Source: Odontocerum albicorne (lineage: Eukaryota; Arthropoda; Insecta; Trichoptera; Odontoceridae). From it: a stretch of DNA of 64,000 nt. The stretch lies in contig OX463845.1 of NCBI GenBank assembly GCA_949825065.1, positions 23,600,728 through 23,664,727 on the forward strand. The letters are read 5' to 3'. Made by a program: the position numbers and the translations under genes. Below are positions 10,364 to 21,676 of this stretch, one piece after another. The notes beneath the pieces were generated by a model. It was given only the letters and a program-made list of their open reading frames with translations. It had not been told where the DNA came from and made no database searches. Within the stretch, counting starts at the first letter, position 1. Each line of letters starts with the position of its first letter.

Positions 10364-11650
10364 GGTTAGTCAAAAAGTTTTGAAAGCGACACCTATGGAG
10401 CAGTAGAAAACCAAAATTTCTACGCCATTTTAATATTTCATCTTTCATAAGAACGTACTCAAAATTTCATTTCGATCTGTCAATTCATTCATTGTTTACA
10501 AGCCATTTGAAGTTGACGTGTCAGTGTATTTTTTAACAATGGAAAAATCCGAATGTCGTGCAGTGATTAAATTCTTTGTTTTGGAAGGTTTATCGGCTAC
10601 TGAGATCCATGCAAAGATGGTGAAAGTATTAAAGGAGTCTTCTCCTTCATTTCCAACCGTTCACCGATGGGTTTTGGAGTTTAAGCGTGGCCGTACAAGC
10701 GTTGAAGACGATCCACGCTCAGGACGTCCAAAAAGTGCATCAACACCAGAAATCATAGCGAAAATACAGGATATGGTTTTGGAAGATCATCGATCGACTG
10801 TGGATGTGATAGCTGACACCATAGGCATCTCACATGGAACCACATGGCATATTTTGGCTGAAGTTTTGAGTTTCAAAAAACTGTGTGCACAATGGGTGCC
10901 GCATTTGCTAACAATGCTACAAAAACACGTTTGTATGCGACTTTCTGAGCGACATTTGGAGCAATTTCGAAAGGATAAAAAGGATTTTCTGCATCGATTC
11001 ATCACTATGGATGAGACTTGGGTCTACCACCATGATCCTGAATCAAAACAAGAGGCTAAGGAATGGTGTGAACCAGGCACTTTGGCTCCGAAGCGAGTTC
11101 GTGTCCAGAAATCGGCCAAGAATGTGTTAGCGTCAGTTTTTTGGGATGCAAAAGGAATTTTATTGATAGATTATCTCCAAACTGGTAAGATAATCAACTC
11201 TGATTATTATTGTGACCTTTTGGACCAGTTGGATGAAAAAAATTGTGAAAAAAGACCCGGTTAGCAGAAGAAAAAAATCATTTTTCATCAAGACAATGCA
11301 CCCGCTCACACAGCTCAAAAAACCATCGCAAAAATCAGTGAATTGGGGTACGAATTGTTGCAGCACCCACCCTATTCGCCAGATTTAGCTCCTTCTGACT
11401 TCTGGCTGTTCTCACACCTCAAAAAATTTCTTCGTGGAAAGCATTTTTCATCAAACGAAGAGGTTATAGCCGTCGTAGAGGAGTATTTTGCAGGCCTTCC
11501 AGAAAGTCACTTCCGTGATGGGACAACAAAGTTGGAAGATCGTTGGACCAAGTGTATTGATCTTATGGGAGACTATACTGAGCAATAAAAGTGATTTCCC
11601 CCCAAAAAAAATGTTTTTTCATTTCCGCTTTCAAAACTTTTTGACTAACC
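10364..11650 (+). mobile_element. mariner element with perfect 25-bp terminal repeats
   Basis: Terminal inverted repeats at 10364-10388 (GGTTAGTCAAAAAGTTTTG...) and 11626-11650 match perfectly over 25 bp. A TA dinucleotide precedes the left end (10362-10363). The right flank reads AC rather than TA, so the target duplication is not intact on that side. Total length 1287 bp, the normal size for mariner. The element encloses a single transposase frame with one stop. Confidence 0.93.
10539..11588 (+). pseudogene. mariner transposase, one in-frame TAG
   Basis: Encodes a DDE transposase of about 349 codons that would excise and reinsert its element by cut-and-paste at TA sites. I start at ATG 10539 (MEKSECRAV), the usual mariner start. 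The frame runs back 21 bases further without a better start. Domain order: paired helix-turn-helix DNA-binding region (about residues 1-110), with the linker WVPHL near 119-123, then the catalytic domain. Catalytic residues: D158 in TMDETWVYH, the second Asp in FHQDNAPAHT and the third in LAPSDFW, with 34 residues between the last two (D,D34D). A single TAG at 11262-11264, just before the second Asp, ends the frame early. The downstream frame is otherwise open to TAA at 11586-11588. Loss is by one nonsense codon, so it is a recently inactivated copy. Confidence 0.92.
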
Positions 11651-12182
11651 ACTGATACGAATTACAAAAATAAGGGGAATGATTCGCTCTAGATGGAAGG
11701 AATATTTTGAGAAACTGTTAGTATATGGAGATCTCCAAAAACTACGGTTTGTCAATGAACCACCTTGTCAAATATTTTTTACATTAGGAGGCGCGAAATA
11801 ACGAAAATCACCACCTTCTCTCAGAAAATTTTAAAAGTTGTGTTAAATCAATCAATTTAGTTATGTTAAAATATCTTATAGGTAAAAAATATATTTTTAT
11901 ATAACTTTAAAAACAATTTCAAAAGTCCTTTTTTAAAAGTTACTTTTATCAAAATATATATCTTATTTCGTATCCGTCAAGTCTTCATTTATAAGAAATA
12001 CAATAAAAATAGAACGTAAGAATGATAGCAACTGCGTTTATTTGAATGGACCTTCCTCGCGTCTGCATGTATATTAAAAAAATAAAAAGCAGTAGAAAAC
12101 TAACCAGAGAAAGGCCAATAAAAAAATCGTTATTCTGTCGGTATGTGTTAGTCACACTTAGGATTTTTTTTCTAGCTTTACT
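11651..12182. other. AT-rich spacer
   Basis: No gene recognised. Minus-strand frames across 11985-12344 overlap the SINE and are spurious. Confidence 0.5.
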
Positions 12183-12402
12183 GCATTGTATTACAATTAT
12201 GTTGAATACAATACAACCAAGCAGGGTTATTGTCATGTGGCAATGTCGTCCAGCTAACCAGAAATATGTTGAAGAGGCCTTAAGTGAAGACAACACTGGA
12301 ATCTTTTTTTTAATCTGGGTTCCAGTGGGATTTGAACCCGCCACCTCCCGAACCCGGGCTGGAAGACAGGTGTCTTACCAAAAAGGTCACGGAGGTCGTC
12401 TA
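12183..12402 (-). mobile_element. SINE, full length (tRNA-derived family)
   Basis: Minus-strand copy with a complete layout: head reading GACCTCCGTGACC...TTGGTAAGACACC, B box GGTTCAAATCCC, a body with TGTCTTCAC TTAAGGCC and GCCACATGACAAT, and a 3' end with TTGTATTCAAC and TAATACAATGC. The A and B boxes are the internal RNA polymerase III promoter typical of tRNA-derived SINEs. About 220 bp, comparable with 24577-24796. Confidence 0.85.
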
Positions 12403-12930
12403 GTTGGTAATGAAAACGGTATTTATAAAGGATAAAATAAATTCAGCTATATAATACTAATAAAAATATTAAATTTTGGCTTTTCCAGTTCATCGATCTT
12501 CATTTTTCACGTCGTATTTTACTATACATGCAATTAGCTCTGAACCTGCTACCAGCTTATATTGTATAAGACGCATACTATCGTTGACATGTTTCAAAAA
12601 TTGGATTGAAAAATAATACATCCCCTTCAGTGACCACATTTTTTTCCCGATTTTCCACCATCGTTTTTTTTTTCAATTTCGCTCTCCTAAATCAATAACG
12701 TTGTTTTTTTTCCTTGTTTTTTTTTTTATTTTTGTTTTTTCTTTTTCGTATTGCATAGTTTTTTCCATCTGTATTTAAATTAAATTCCTCATTTTTCACT
12801 CAAAAAATTGTAATACAATTTTACATTAGTGGTAAAAAGAGACTGCCACTTCGCAATAAACTCGCCATATTGTACACGGTACAATAAAGTTTGAAAGAAA
12901 TAAGATAATTGTTTTTATTACTCTTATTGT
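12403..12930. other. AT-rich spacer
   Basis: Poly-T rich; nothing recognised. Confidence 0.5.
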
Positions 12931-13080
12931 TAACCTGGTAGTGTTTGTCTCATCCAGTCTACCAGAAAGACTTTAACTTTTTAAAACATATCCGGGTTCA
13001 AATGGGATACGATTCGCACCCGCAACCCTCGGGTTGGAAGAAAGACGTCCTACCAACTAGGCCACGGAGATCGTCAGGTA
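12931..13080 (-). mobile_element. SINE head and partial body (tRNA-derived family)
   Basis: Minus strand: head with GATCTCCGTGGCCTAGTTGG (A box) and GGGTTGCGGGTGCGAATC (B-box region) is well preserved. The 3' body is shortened and diverged. Confidence 0.8.
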
Positions 13081-15164
13081 TCATCAACATTACGAAGGTC
13101 GTTGAAACACACCAATAAATAGTTTGTACGCCATTTTTTTTAATTTCATACCAGATTATTTTTTCAAAGAGATATGTCTGACAACAAATCAATAGATTTT
13201 TTTCAAAGGACTGCTTATGAACAGTTTCCAATTTAACCTGACAGATGTATGATATGTACACAATCAAAGGATATCAAATTGAGTTTTGAAGTTATGACAT
13301 AAGGAAATCAAACGCAATATGTACAACGTAATCAGAGTGATCAGTCTATTAGATAAAAATCGGAATTCCATAATTATAGAGATATCACTGACAGATTGCT
13401 CCAGACTAATATCAATATATCAAAGATCGTATAGGTTATTTGACAAAAAGATTTCCATTTCGTCAAATTGAACATCAATTGCGTAGGAGTTGAGCTGAAC
13501 AGCAGTAATTTATATTTTAAGTTAAAACATTTTATATCTTATATTCTTACGGCAGATCCTTTTCAGAATCAAACCTTTTTCTCTTGTCTGGCTTAATATG
13601 TTACGTGTTGTAGGTATAGATATGTCTTTTGTCAAGATTGAATTGAATTTTTTTCTCTTTCATGAAAGAAGTAAAATGTTTAATCGAAAAAATCAAATTA
13701 AAGGATTCTTTGTTTTGAACAAGAATAAAATGATTTATAATTAAAATAAAAAATTAAGTAGGTACGAGTATATGATAGATAGCGTTGTTGCTAATAAATA
13801 TAAACTCAAAATTCATTTCTCGGCCCATTAAAAAGCTTATGGCAGCCCTAATATACATTTAGGTAAAATGAGGTCTTAAAATTGATTTACCAACTGAAAT
13901 TTCTAAAATGGATAACAATACCGTTAGATCCGCTGGATCTCTTCAACGGCAATGATTAATGTAAAAATGCATTAATAAAAACTGAAGCAATTTTTCAGAA
14001 CTGAAGCAATTTTCTTGTTTTCAGTGATGTGCTTGTTTTTAAATTGAAAACCAGTCATCACTGAAAGAATATCAAGACAAATTTAAAAAAAAATTTAAAA
14101 AATGTATTTGTGATAACATCAATTTAGTTTCAAAATACATTGTAGTTTTTCATGATGCTTGAGTATTTTCTGCTGTGAAATCAAGATATTATTGTTTTTT
14201 TTATATACTCGTAGTTCAATTGCGTTTATGCTGTCGTGACTGCTAATTTTCATTTTTTTTTTGTATGAAATAACAATTGACAGATATTGATTTTAAAACA
14301 TTCTGATTCAAAAAAAAATTCTTTTATTCTAAAAAACGTTTATCAAACCATTAATAATATGATTTTTAGAACTTCATCTTAAATTAACATTTTTATTAAA
14401 ATAATGGCTAAACATTCTGTATCTTCCTTTTTCACCAATTTTAATAAAAATGAGCTTTGGATTCCAGGCCACAGGACCAGTAACAGCGAAATCTATATCA
14501 TAAAACCCTGTCATTATGGGTCAATTTGGAACAACAAATTTATTAGATGAAGAGCCCTTGTTTTCTTTAAAGAAACATCTCTAATACACAGATTTGCACC
14601 TTCAAGAGATATCCAATTAAGATAATTAAATACAAAAAGGCGAATACTTTAGCCGTTCTCAACAATTAAGCCAGTAAACACATTTCAGAAGAAGGCTACT
14701 ATGACAGTATTTATTTACTTTTATATATCAGCCTAGCAGCTGCATTCAAAACAGACTGGTTTTGAATTTTGTGAATCAGGCAAGTCAGAATAAATATAAT
14801 TACAATAAACCAGACGCGATACAACAAATGATTTAGTAAATTTTAATTATTCTTGTTGTAAGACATCGATTTTAAAATTTCAATTATCTAAGACTATAGA
14901 AACCTAAAGAAACCGTATAAACTATTTGTTTATCGAAAAAAAGCTCACTCTCAAGAAAGATATCAAGAAATGTGATGTTATACTTTGAAAAATAGTAACG
15001 CCTATTACTTATAACGCATTCTCATAAAAAAATATGCTTTCTTAGCCATGAAGTCACCCAGAGTAGTTCCATTTCATGTGGATTCAAATTTGATTTATTT
15101 TTAGGCTTCCAATTTGAGACTTTGAGAGTGCCACTAGAAGTATTTTATTTCAGAATATTTTTTC
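13081..15164. other. long AT-rich stretch, no gene recognised
   Basis: No recognisable coding frame, tRNA-like box or terminal repeat. Small local duplications occur (for example CTGAAGCAATTTT twice near 13984-14010). Confidence 0.5.
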
Positions 15165-15490
15165 ACTAGGATCACAGAATCTTACGAACAAAGTATCATC
15201 CACATAAACCTGAGATTCAAACCCTCCATGCCAATGAGACCACTGAAATATTCAATGTAAAGAACAAAAATGAGCGGACCTAATATCAACCCTTGCCTTT
15301 CACTATATTTTACAATACCCCGAAAAGTTTCTTCTTGATTGAACCAACGGATTGCTTTCTTTTGACAAGTAAGGTTCAACCCAGGTGAGATCATTGCCTG
15401 AAATACTATACTCATCCCTAAGCATTTGCTAGAGAATCTCATAATCGGCAGCATTAAAGGCAGCACTCATGAATCCCGAACAGTAATTCA
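15165..15490 (-). pseudogene. LINE reverse transcriptase fragment, frameshifted
   Basis: Minus-strand reading recovers consecutive reverse transcriptase motifs in different frames. FMSAAFNAADYEIL (the catalytic palm motif A region, usual form DLSAAFDTVDH) lies near 15460-15430. It is followed by a W-x-YLS segment, then SERQGLILGPLIFVLYIEYF near 15270-15300 (normally PQGSVLGPLLFxLY), and then SQVYVDDTLFV near 15190-15215, which contains the YxDD catalytic box. The pattern fits the CR1/Jockey-like group of non-LTR retrotransposons. At least two frameshifts make it non-functional. The rest of the element is not present beside it. Confidence 0.8.
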
Positions 15491-16727
15491 AGCTTTTCCC
15501 CCCTCTTTTATCTTAAAACAATAGAATTTTGTTAATTATCAAATTTTAAAAATTAATGAATAAAAACTAGCAATTTTAAAACAGTAAAAATAATATAAAA
15601 GATTTACTTTGTCATTAGTAATGACCAAAAGTTCGAAAAACAGAAATAAATTTAAATTCCCAACGCACGATTATATAAATTTGCTATTAAACGCATCAGA
15701 TTTTTGTTTTATTTCAATTATGATATTTTAAGAGTTAACCTCTCGAAATACAAAATAATTTGATGAGCTGTGTAATTGAATTAGTTTTTTCATTAATTCT
15801 TTCATTTATTTATATTATCTTTCATTCGGCATTGGTTGATTGTTTCATTAGTATATTCTTTCATTTATCATAAATATTTGCATATAAATATTTGTGCATT
15901 TATTTATTTACTTACTAATCACTTATTCAAAAAAACTGTAATTTGAATTCTTATTTAATGGTTATGAAAAAGACGGGTATGTTTTGAAGTTAAATAATAA
16001 ATGTAAAAAAGTATATAACTAAGAAGGATTGTCATTATATTGAACAATACATAGTTTTCAAGTCTTAAATGTTCTTTTATGTTGTGATTTGTTATATGCT
16101 ATTTTATAAAACCGTCATCATTCGTTATAATTTTATCCAATCAATTTGATATTATACTCGGAGATTTTTTATTGGCTGTTTCTTTTTAAATTTTTTTATT
16201 AAATATTCAGCTTTTCTAATTTTCTGTCCTGGAACTATTTTACATTCTTTAATTTCACATTTTTGTTAACTTTTGTTAGCTTAAAACATTGTAAAAAAAT
16301 ATAAGAAAAAAAACATTAATTTTCTTTCTTATATTTTTTTACAATGTTTTAAGCTTAAGTGAATTAATCACTTTTTATTTGTCTAATAGTATTTTCATTG
16401 TATTTTAGGACTTTTTTATTTAAATCTCCACAGATCAACCTTGTAATGAGGGAGAGCAAAATATTAGCACCGGTTTTGTCGTGCGAGAACTGTGAACTCT
16501 TTTTTTATTTTACATTTTACAGATAAAAAATACATATGTTATTTTCTCAAAATTTTTATTTAACTAGATAAAATTATAAATTCCATTAAGTAGATGACAT
16601 TAGATTATACAAATATCTTTTAACTTTTTGAGGTGTTTTTGTTTGTTTGTTTCAATGAATGTAACTAATGTAATATTTCATATTTAGTAAAAAAAAACAA
16701 GTAAATTATACAAGAAATCCTTGGATC
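15491..16727. other. AT-rich spacer containing a palindrome
   Basis: Nothing coding recognised. Holds the perfect hairpin listed at 16279-16354. Confidence 0.5.
16279..16354. repeat. perfect 30-bp inverted repeat (hairpin)
   Basis: Arms 16279-16308 and 16325-16354 are exact reverse complements (GCTTAAAACATTGTAAA... against ...TTTACAATGTTTTAAGC) with a 16-nt loop. It could be a tiny foldback element or a cruciform-forming site. No function is evident. Confidence 0.9.
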
Positions 16728-16735
16728 CTTTATAC

Positions 16736-17906
16736 CATAGGTTCTCAACCTTATTTTGCCCACCGCACACTTTGAGAATATTTTTTTTCTAAAGCTCCCC
16801 AATTTTTTTTACTTGCGAATCTGAAACAGCTATTGCCACGATTATATTTAAACGTGTAATATTATATACAACAGTCGTAAGATAGGACATGACCCTATCC
16901 TATTTCTGAGTTTAAAGAAGACTGTTTCAATGAGAACAATTAAAACGCATACTTAATTATATTGAAAAGTATTTTTATTAACATTCAAAAGATATTGAAT
17001 TTATAACTTGTCTCATGAGGAGGTTGAATTTGATGCGTTTTAAGGAGTTTGTTAACATCCTGTCAGACCTTTTCTTATTTTTTAGAACAATAAGACGTAC
17101 ACATTTGATTACGTAAATCAAGTTTACCAAATTCCAATCTTACCAGGTGTGACGCCTGCTCTGCTCAGCCGGCTTCTTAAAGAGGCAAGTACTCTTTGAT
17201 CTCAGGAGTTCGTAAGGTTATTGGCACTCTGAGTAACTCTTTCTCAATTCTCAGCGGGACAAGGGGCATAATTAAACGAGATATAATTTTAAAAACAAAA
17301 CAGTTGATTATATAAATGGATTAATAAAAAAAACTTGAACGTATGCCAAGAAAAAAAAGTTTAAAGTTCGGTTCCCGAATCAATGGCTCGTAGATTGTGT
17401 TGTGAATTCTAACAAGGGGGTTTACAATAGCAAATTTGAATTTAAGTAAAGCCAGGGCTTAAGGTCCTGTCGAAATCCAGCATTAAATACAAGGAACAAT
17501 ATTCACCCAAAATTGAAGATGTCGTCTTGAAGCTTTTGTGATACAGCAGAGAAAGTCAGCGAATAAGTCTGGCAGTATTCCGTGTGAACAGCGTTGAACC
17601 AGCGTTGAACCAATTTATAATTTTCATCCACTTCCCGAACTACTAAATTATATGTGAATTTTCGCACACGTGATAAAAATTATTAAAATACATACAATAA
17701 CAAAAATTAACCAATATTAAAGTTTACTTTAGTTAGTACGTGATTAGCGTGTTTTTTTTTTGTTTTTTTAGTCTATATTTTTTTAATCTGCCCACGCCCC
17801 TCCGTGCCATCTCAACGCCCCCTAATTTTCTCTGGGTCTTCTACTGCCCCCCTGAAAGTCTCAAACGCCCAAAAGGGGGCGTTATCGCCCACGTTGAGAA
17901 CCTATG
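16736..17906. mobile_element. non-autonomous hAT element with 8-bp target duplication
   Basis: Terminal inverted repeats CATAGGTTCTCAAC at 16736-16749 and its complement GTTGAGAACCTATG at 17893-17906 bound a 1171-bp segment. CTTTATAC is duplicated on both sides (16728-16735 and 17907-17914). An 8-bp target duplication with a terminus containing GGTTCTCAAC is diagnostic of the hAT superfamily, resembling Charlie-type ends (family knowledge). The right end is C-rich (CGCCC repeats near 17800-17890). No transposase frame survives inside, so mobilisation would have needed an enzyme from elsewhere. Confidence 0.92.
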
Positions 17907-17914
17907 CTTTATAC

Positions 17915-18369
17915 GATGAGAATTTTGTACACGGAAAACATTTATAATTTTATTAAATACCATAACAGAAAAACAAAATTTTCAAAGGCAATTATATAAA
18001 AGGCCTTCATTATTAAGTAAAAAATGAAATTATTTCCTTAAAAATATATACATTTACATTTCAACCATATGACCTTCATAGCGGAATATTATATTTACAA
18101 AACTGTAAACAAACACTCATGTAAACAACTATTTTGAGGAAATATATTATTTCTAGTTAAGTTATAATATATTTTGAGAATATTTTTTTATCAAATAAAT
18201 TATAATATTAAATTTCAAGAAACATATAAATCTTAAAAAAATACACATGGAATCAGACTCGATAGCGAGGAATAAGCAGGAGAGTGACTTATTTTTTTTT
18301 TGTAAAAATGAAAAGTAAAAATAAATTTTAAAGAAGTTTATCTTTTTGCAGGTCTTCCTGTACTGGGAG
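17915..18369. other. AT-rich spacer
   Basis: No gene recognised. Confidence 0.5.
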
Positions 18370-18690
18370 ACGATTATCAACGGGAGACGATAACCAATTG
18401 ATTGCCAAGTTGGGAACTCTTGTGTTACCTAATCTTTCCACGAGGCCTTCGCCAGTGCCTTTTGCGGTTTCTATGTCATCTCACAGTATACTTTGCTTCA
18501 CATATTTGTAGAATCCGCGAGTCTCTTGCTCTATCTCGAAGTGTTTTGCTTGCAATAACTCTGAAAGTTTTTAATTCCAATAATTCTGATGCTCCCTTTT
18601 TTTCTTGCTGTATTTGCTTTAGACTGTATTCCAAAAGTCATGATTGGTGTCACACATGCTTTGTAAATTTTGACCTTACTATCAATTCGC
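18370..18690 (-). mobile_element. LINE reverse transcriptase C-terminus, second family
   Basis: Minus strand, with stops: KVKIYKACVTPIMTFGIQSK near 18675-18620, then LRDRARDSRILQICEAKYTV near 18540-18480, then NRKRHWRRPRGKI. This is the post-catalytic (thumb) part of a non-LTR ORF2, with the usual KxxIYKxxxxPxxTYG block. It directly abuts a plus-strand fragment of a different LINE family at about 18690, so the two lie head to head. Confidence 0.6.
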
Positions 18691-19280
18691 ATAATGTTAA
18701 TGATGCATCTATCGAGATTAAACGTCGAATATTCATGGCAAATAGATGCTTCTTTGGTCTGAGAAAACACCTTATATCTCGGTTGTTGTCCAGAAGGACA
18801 AAACTTACCATTTACAAGACACTGCTACGACCTGTCCTCACATATGGGTCTGAATGCTGGGTATTGAGTAAGAAGAACGAATCTTCTCTTCTAATATTTG
18901 AAAGAAAAATACTCAGAAAAATATTCGGACCCATACAGGAAAATGGATCTTGGAGAGTGAGATATAATGAGGAGTTATACAGCATATACAAAGAGCCCAA
19001 CATCATAAAATACATCAAAATTGGGAGGCTACGTTGGGCGGGGCATGTAGCAAGAATGGGAGAAGAGGAAATGCCTAACAAAGTACTCTTCTCCAAGCCC
19101 CAAGGAAGACGTAGCGTGGGTAGACCGAGGCTTAGGTGGATGGATGGGGTGCAGAATGACGCAAACGTGATTGGCATCAGGGGCTGGAGGAGTGCATCCC
19201 AGGATAGGGGGGAATGGCAGCGACTGCTGGAGGAGGCCGGGGCCCACAATGGGCTGTAGCGCCATTGATGATGATGATGA
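18691..19280 (+). mobile_element. LINE ORF2 C-terminus, open frame (probably RTE-like)
   Basis: The plus frame stays open to TAG at 19257-19259. From about 18693 it reads NVNDASIEIKRRI, KLTIYKTLLRPVLTYGSECW, an ERKILRKIFGP block, LRWAGHVARM, GRRSVGRPRLRWMDGV, and ends near GGAHNGL-type residues. These are the ordered landmarks of the region downstream of a non-LTR reverse transcriptase. The stop is followed within 10 bases by GATGATGATGATGA, a short microsatellite tail like those that end RTE-clade elements. The catalytic core is missing (5' truncation), so the roughly 190 open codons are a relic, not a host gene. The open frame suggests a young insertion. Confidence 0.8.
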
Positions 19281-19554
19281 TTTATTTATTTATAAAACGC
19301 GCAAATATTAAGATCACTTACCTTAGAGCATACGTTTCATATAATTACATTTGAAAAAAAAAAATTATACAAATGAAAAGTTCTAGCACTCTTTGTTTAC
19401 AATTCTTAAAATTTATTTGATATGGAACCTAATATTTTGAGAGTGAAGATCTGTTAAGAAATATTTAGACTGTTATTAATTAAAGAACAACCGTATTGAA
19501 TTGTATCACACAAACTTACTTTATTTATAAAATTTATTAGCAATCTTTTCCAAT
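19281..19554. other. AT-rich spacer
   Basis: Nothing recognised. Confidence 0.5.
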
Positions 19555-19640
19555 CTTGAACGACCGTGGTCTAACAGTTAGCATCCACGCTAAGCAAGTG
19601 AGCGCCCTAGGTTCGATTCCTGGATCATTCACTTGATTGA
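19555..19640 (+). mobile_element. tRNA-like sequence (possible second SINE type)
   Basis: A-box-like GTGGTCTAACAGTTAGCAT and a perfect B box GGTTCGATTCC are spaced as in a tRNA. The two acceptor arms pair only partly, and the anticodon arm does not close well, so I do not call a functional tRNA. The head differs from that of the main SINE family in this window. It is either an old tRNA pseudogene or the head of another SINE. Confidence 0.5.
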
Positions 19641-20016
19641 TTTTATTCTTAGAACGTTTTACATCTGAATTTATATTTCCATGACTTATATGGTACATTG
19701 CTTATCGTAAATGGTTATAACGCGGTTATAACGTTATTGTAACCAAAAAAAAACTTTAGCTAACGAAAGGCTGCTGCAGAATAAACCTGCGATCGTCTTG
19801 GAACTTTGGATTTGATCTGCCAGGAATGTGTGATTGCTAAAATGGGACAGCTTGTACACAATAAAACATACTCGCTGACATCATCCAGCCACAAGAGAAC
19901 TGAGAATCATACTCGATCACGAGGGATTGCTTTTCATATTTTTCAACTAAAAGTGTTGAAAATCAGAAAAGTGTTTAACAAGCACTTAAGTGAAAACGAG
20001 ATGAGAACTCTTTAAA
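19641..20016. other. unassigned stretch
   Basis: A 69-codon plus frame (19806-20015) has no recognisable domain. Its last bases lie directly against a SINE remnant, so I do not treat it as a gene. Confidence 0.4.
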
Positions 20017-20085
20017 AATAAAATCTGGGTACCAAAGGAAATCAGGTGCCTTGCTAATCAGGCCACGAAGGTTATTGAGGTCGAT
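20017..20085 (-). mobile_element. SINE head fragment
   Basis: Minus strand shows CCTTCGTGGCCTGATTAGC (A-box region) and a degenerate second half ending TGGTACCCAGATT. The B box is lost. Confidence 0.5.
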
Positions 20086-20556
20086 ATTCTTATTTTCAAA
20101 TAAAAAATGTTATTTTTATTTAAAGATTTTTCTATTTCATTTCAATTTATTTTTAAACAATACGACTTTAATTGTTAACAATACGACAAGGATATATCTA
20201 GTTGTAAGTAGTATGTAGGTTTTACATATAGGAAATTTAAATTAAGTAAGTTCATAATTATTATATAATATATAAATAAAATAAGTTAAAATATAATTTT
20301 TTATAAACCATGTAGGTAAAGTCTTAGGCCAATATTTGTACGATACATTACTTTGTTAAATTTAAAAAAATCGAATTCAATTTAACTGCCTCACTGAAGT
20401 GCTTCCAAAAAATCGGAGATATCGTAAAACACTGCAAATATGAAATGTAATTATTCTGAGTAACTTTTGTTTAGATTCTGAATCAATCCTAAAATCTAGG
20501 GCAAGAGACAAACATTCTACTTCTAAATAACGCTGAGTTCGTGGTAACATATATTT

Positions 20557-20618
20557 TTTTAGCCCTTACAGTTTTTAGCCCTTACAGGTTTTAGCCCTTA
20601 CAGTTTTTAGCCCTTACA
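20557..20618. repeat. 16-bp tandem repeat, 4 copies
   Basis: TTTTAGCCCTTACAG repeats with AGCCC starting at 20561, 20577, 20593 and 20609. Otherwise 20086-20904 is AT-rich with nothing recognised. Confidence 0.9.
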
Positions 20619-20904
20619 TTCATAACATTATCACTATTTTTTTTCATAAAATGATACAATCCATATTCTCTGAAGACATTTTAAAAGGTAACAAATAAGT
20701 GATAAATTTTTATATGAAATTGAAAATAATTTTAAATAAGTGCTTGTTGATGCGGTCTTGCCCAAATTATGTGCGAAAGGTTGTCAATTAAACTCGAATC
20801 ATCTAATCATTTTTCTAATACTAGTACATTCCAACGGTACAAGAAAACCTATAATTTCACACGTAGATTTTTTGATTATTTTATTATTTAAATAGTAAAT
20901 AAAA

Positions 20905-21290
20905 TATTGAGTCTATAGTTTCATCATCCAGACCACACTCGCAGCTGGGATTCTGCACAATACCCATTCAGTAAAGGTGACTAGCCACCACGCAGTGGCC
21001 CGTCCCCAAACGACACATAATAGACACATCCATCTTGTTCATTTTTACTATATGAAACCATGGTATCAAAGAGATAGATTCTTCAATTGCTTCTTTCTTC
21101 GTCTAACTTTTCACTCATAAATCAATTGTTAAATTTTTTAAGCTTAATTAGTTGAAACTTTAAATTGTCTAGAATTGGCATTTTTTTTAATTAGTATAAT
21201 TATATTGACTCATATGATATAGTTGCATAGTGACTTTAATTCGGTGGCACAAATCATCCTAGTTGGTTTGGATTGCCTATTATTATTCAC
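20905..21290. mobile_element. LINE 3' end with internal inversion (CCHC-tail family)
   Basis: 20905-21060 reads on the minus strand as HCVVASHLY, a stop, MGIVQNPSCECGLDDETID. This is the C-terminal CxC...H tail of the family seen intact at 54273-54479. The adjoining 21075-21290 is the 3' untranslated segment of the same family but in the plus orientation (compare 30420-30590 plus and 54150-54300 minus). The coding and UTR parts therefore point in opposite directions, with a junction near 21060-21075. Confidence 0.65.
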
Positions 21291-21676
21291 ACCAAAATTG
21301 TCAAACTGGTTGAGTCATCTGAGAGTACCGCTTGAAGTCTTAAAACCACACAAAGAAGAAAAATAATTGTAAACTAAACCCTCAAATTTGAACCCATAAA
21401 ACGCCTGCATTCCAGCCTTGTTTTACTCTCGTCGATGTCCATTTTTTTAAGTGATTCCAGTTTGGTTTTCACTTAAGGTCTCTTTTATGTCATTCTGGTT
21501 GGAAGGAAGAGTTTTTTATGTAGCATTCATGTTAAACAGATCAAGATTCAAAATGCACCCCTGTATTATTCTCAACTAGACAAAACGCAACCCTTGACTA
21601 TGTTAAGTTGTTGAGTAGTAGTCTTCTTATGTACGAGTATTATTGTTATATCGGTTAAAAAACTTACTTGCGGGTT
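21291..21676. other. spacer with a partial SINE body
   Basis: Around 21455-21505 the sequence GATTCCAGTTTGGTTTTCACTTAAGG corresponds to the central SINE body on the plus strand; head and tail are missing. Confidence 0.5.

Noticed and set aside
10787..11005. Antisense frames inside transposase genes (also 39294-39877 and 41102-41364)
   Set aside because: They are shadows of the real transposase frames on the other strand.
14440..14560. Possible SINE body (GATTCCAGGCCACAGG)
   Set aside because: Match is limited to a few bases, with no boxes or tail.
18402..19259. 285-codon plus frame as a host gene
   Set aside because: Its first third lies over a LINE fragment of the opposite strand and the rest is the C-terminus of another LINE; the long frame is a chance fusion.
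19555..19640. A true tRNA gene
   Set aside because: B box is perfect, but acceptor and anticodon stems have several mismatches.
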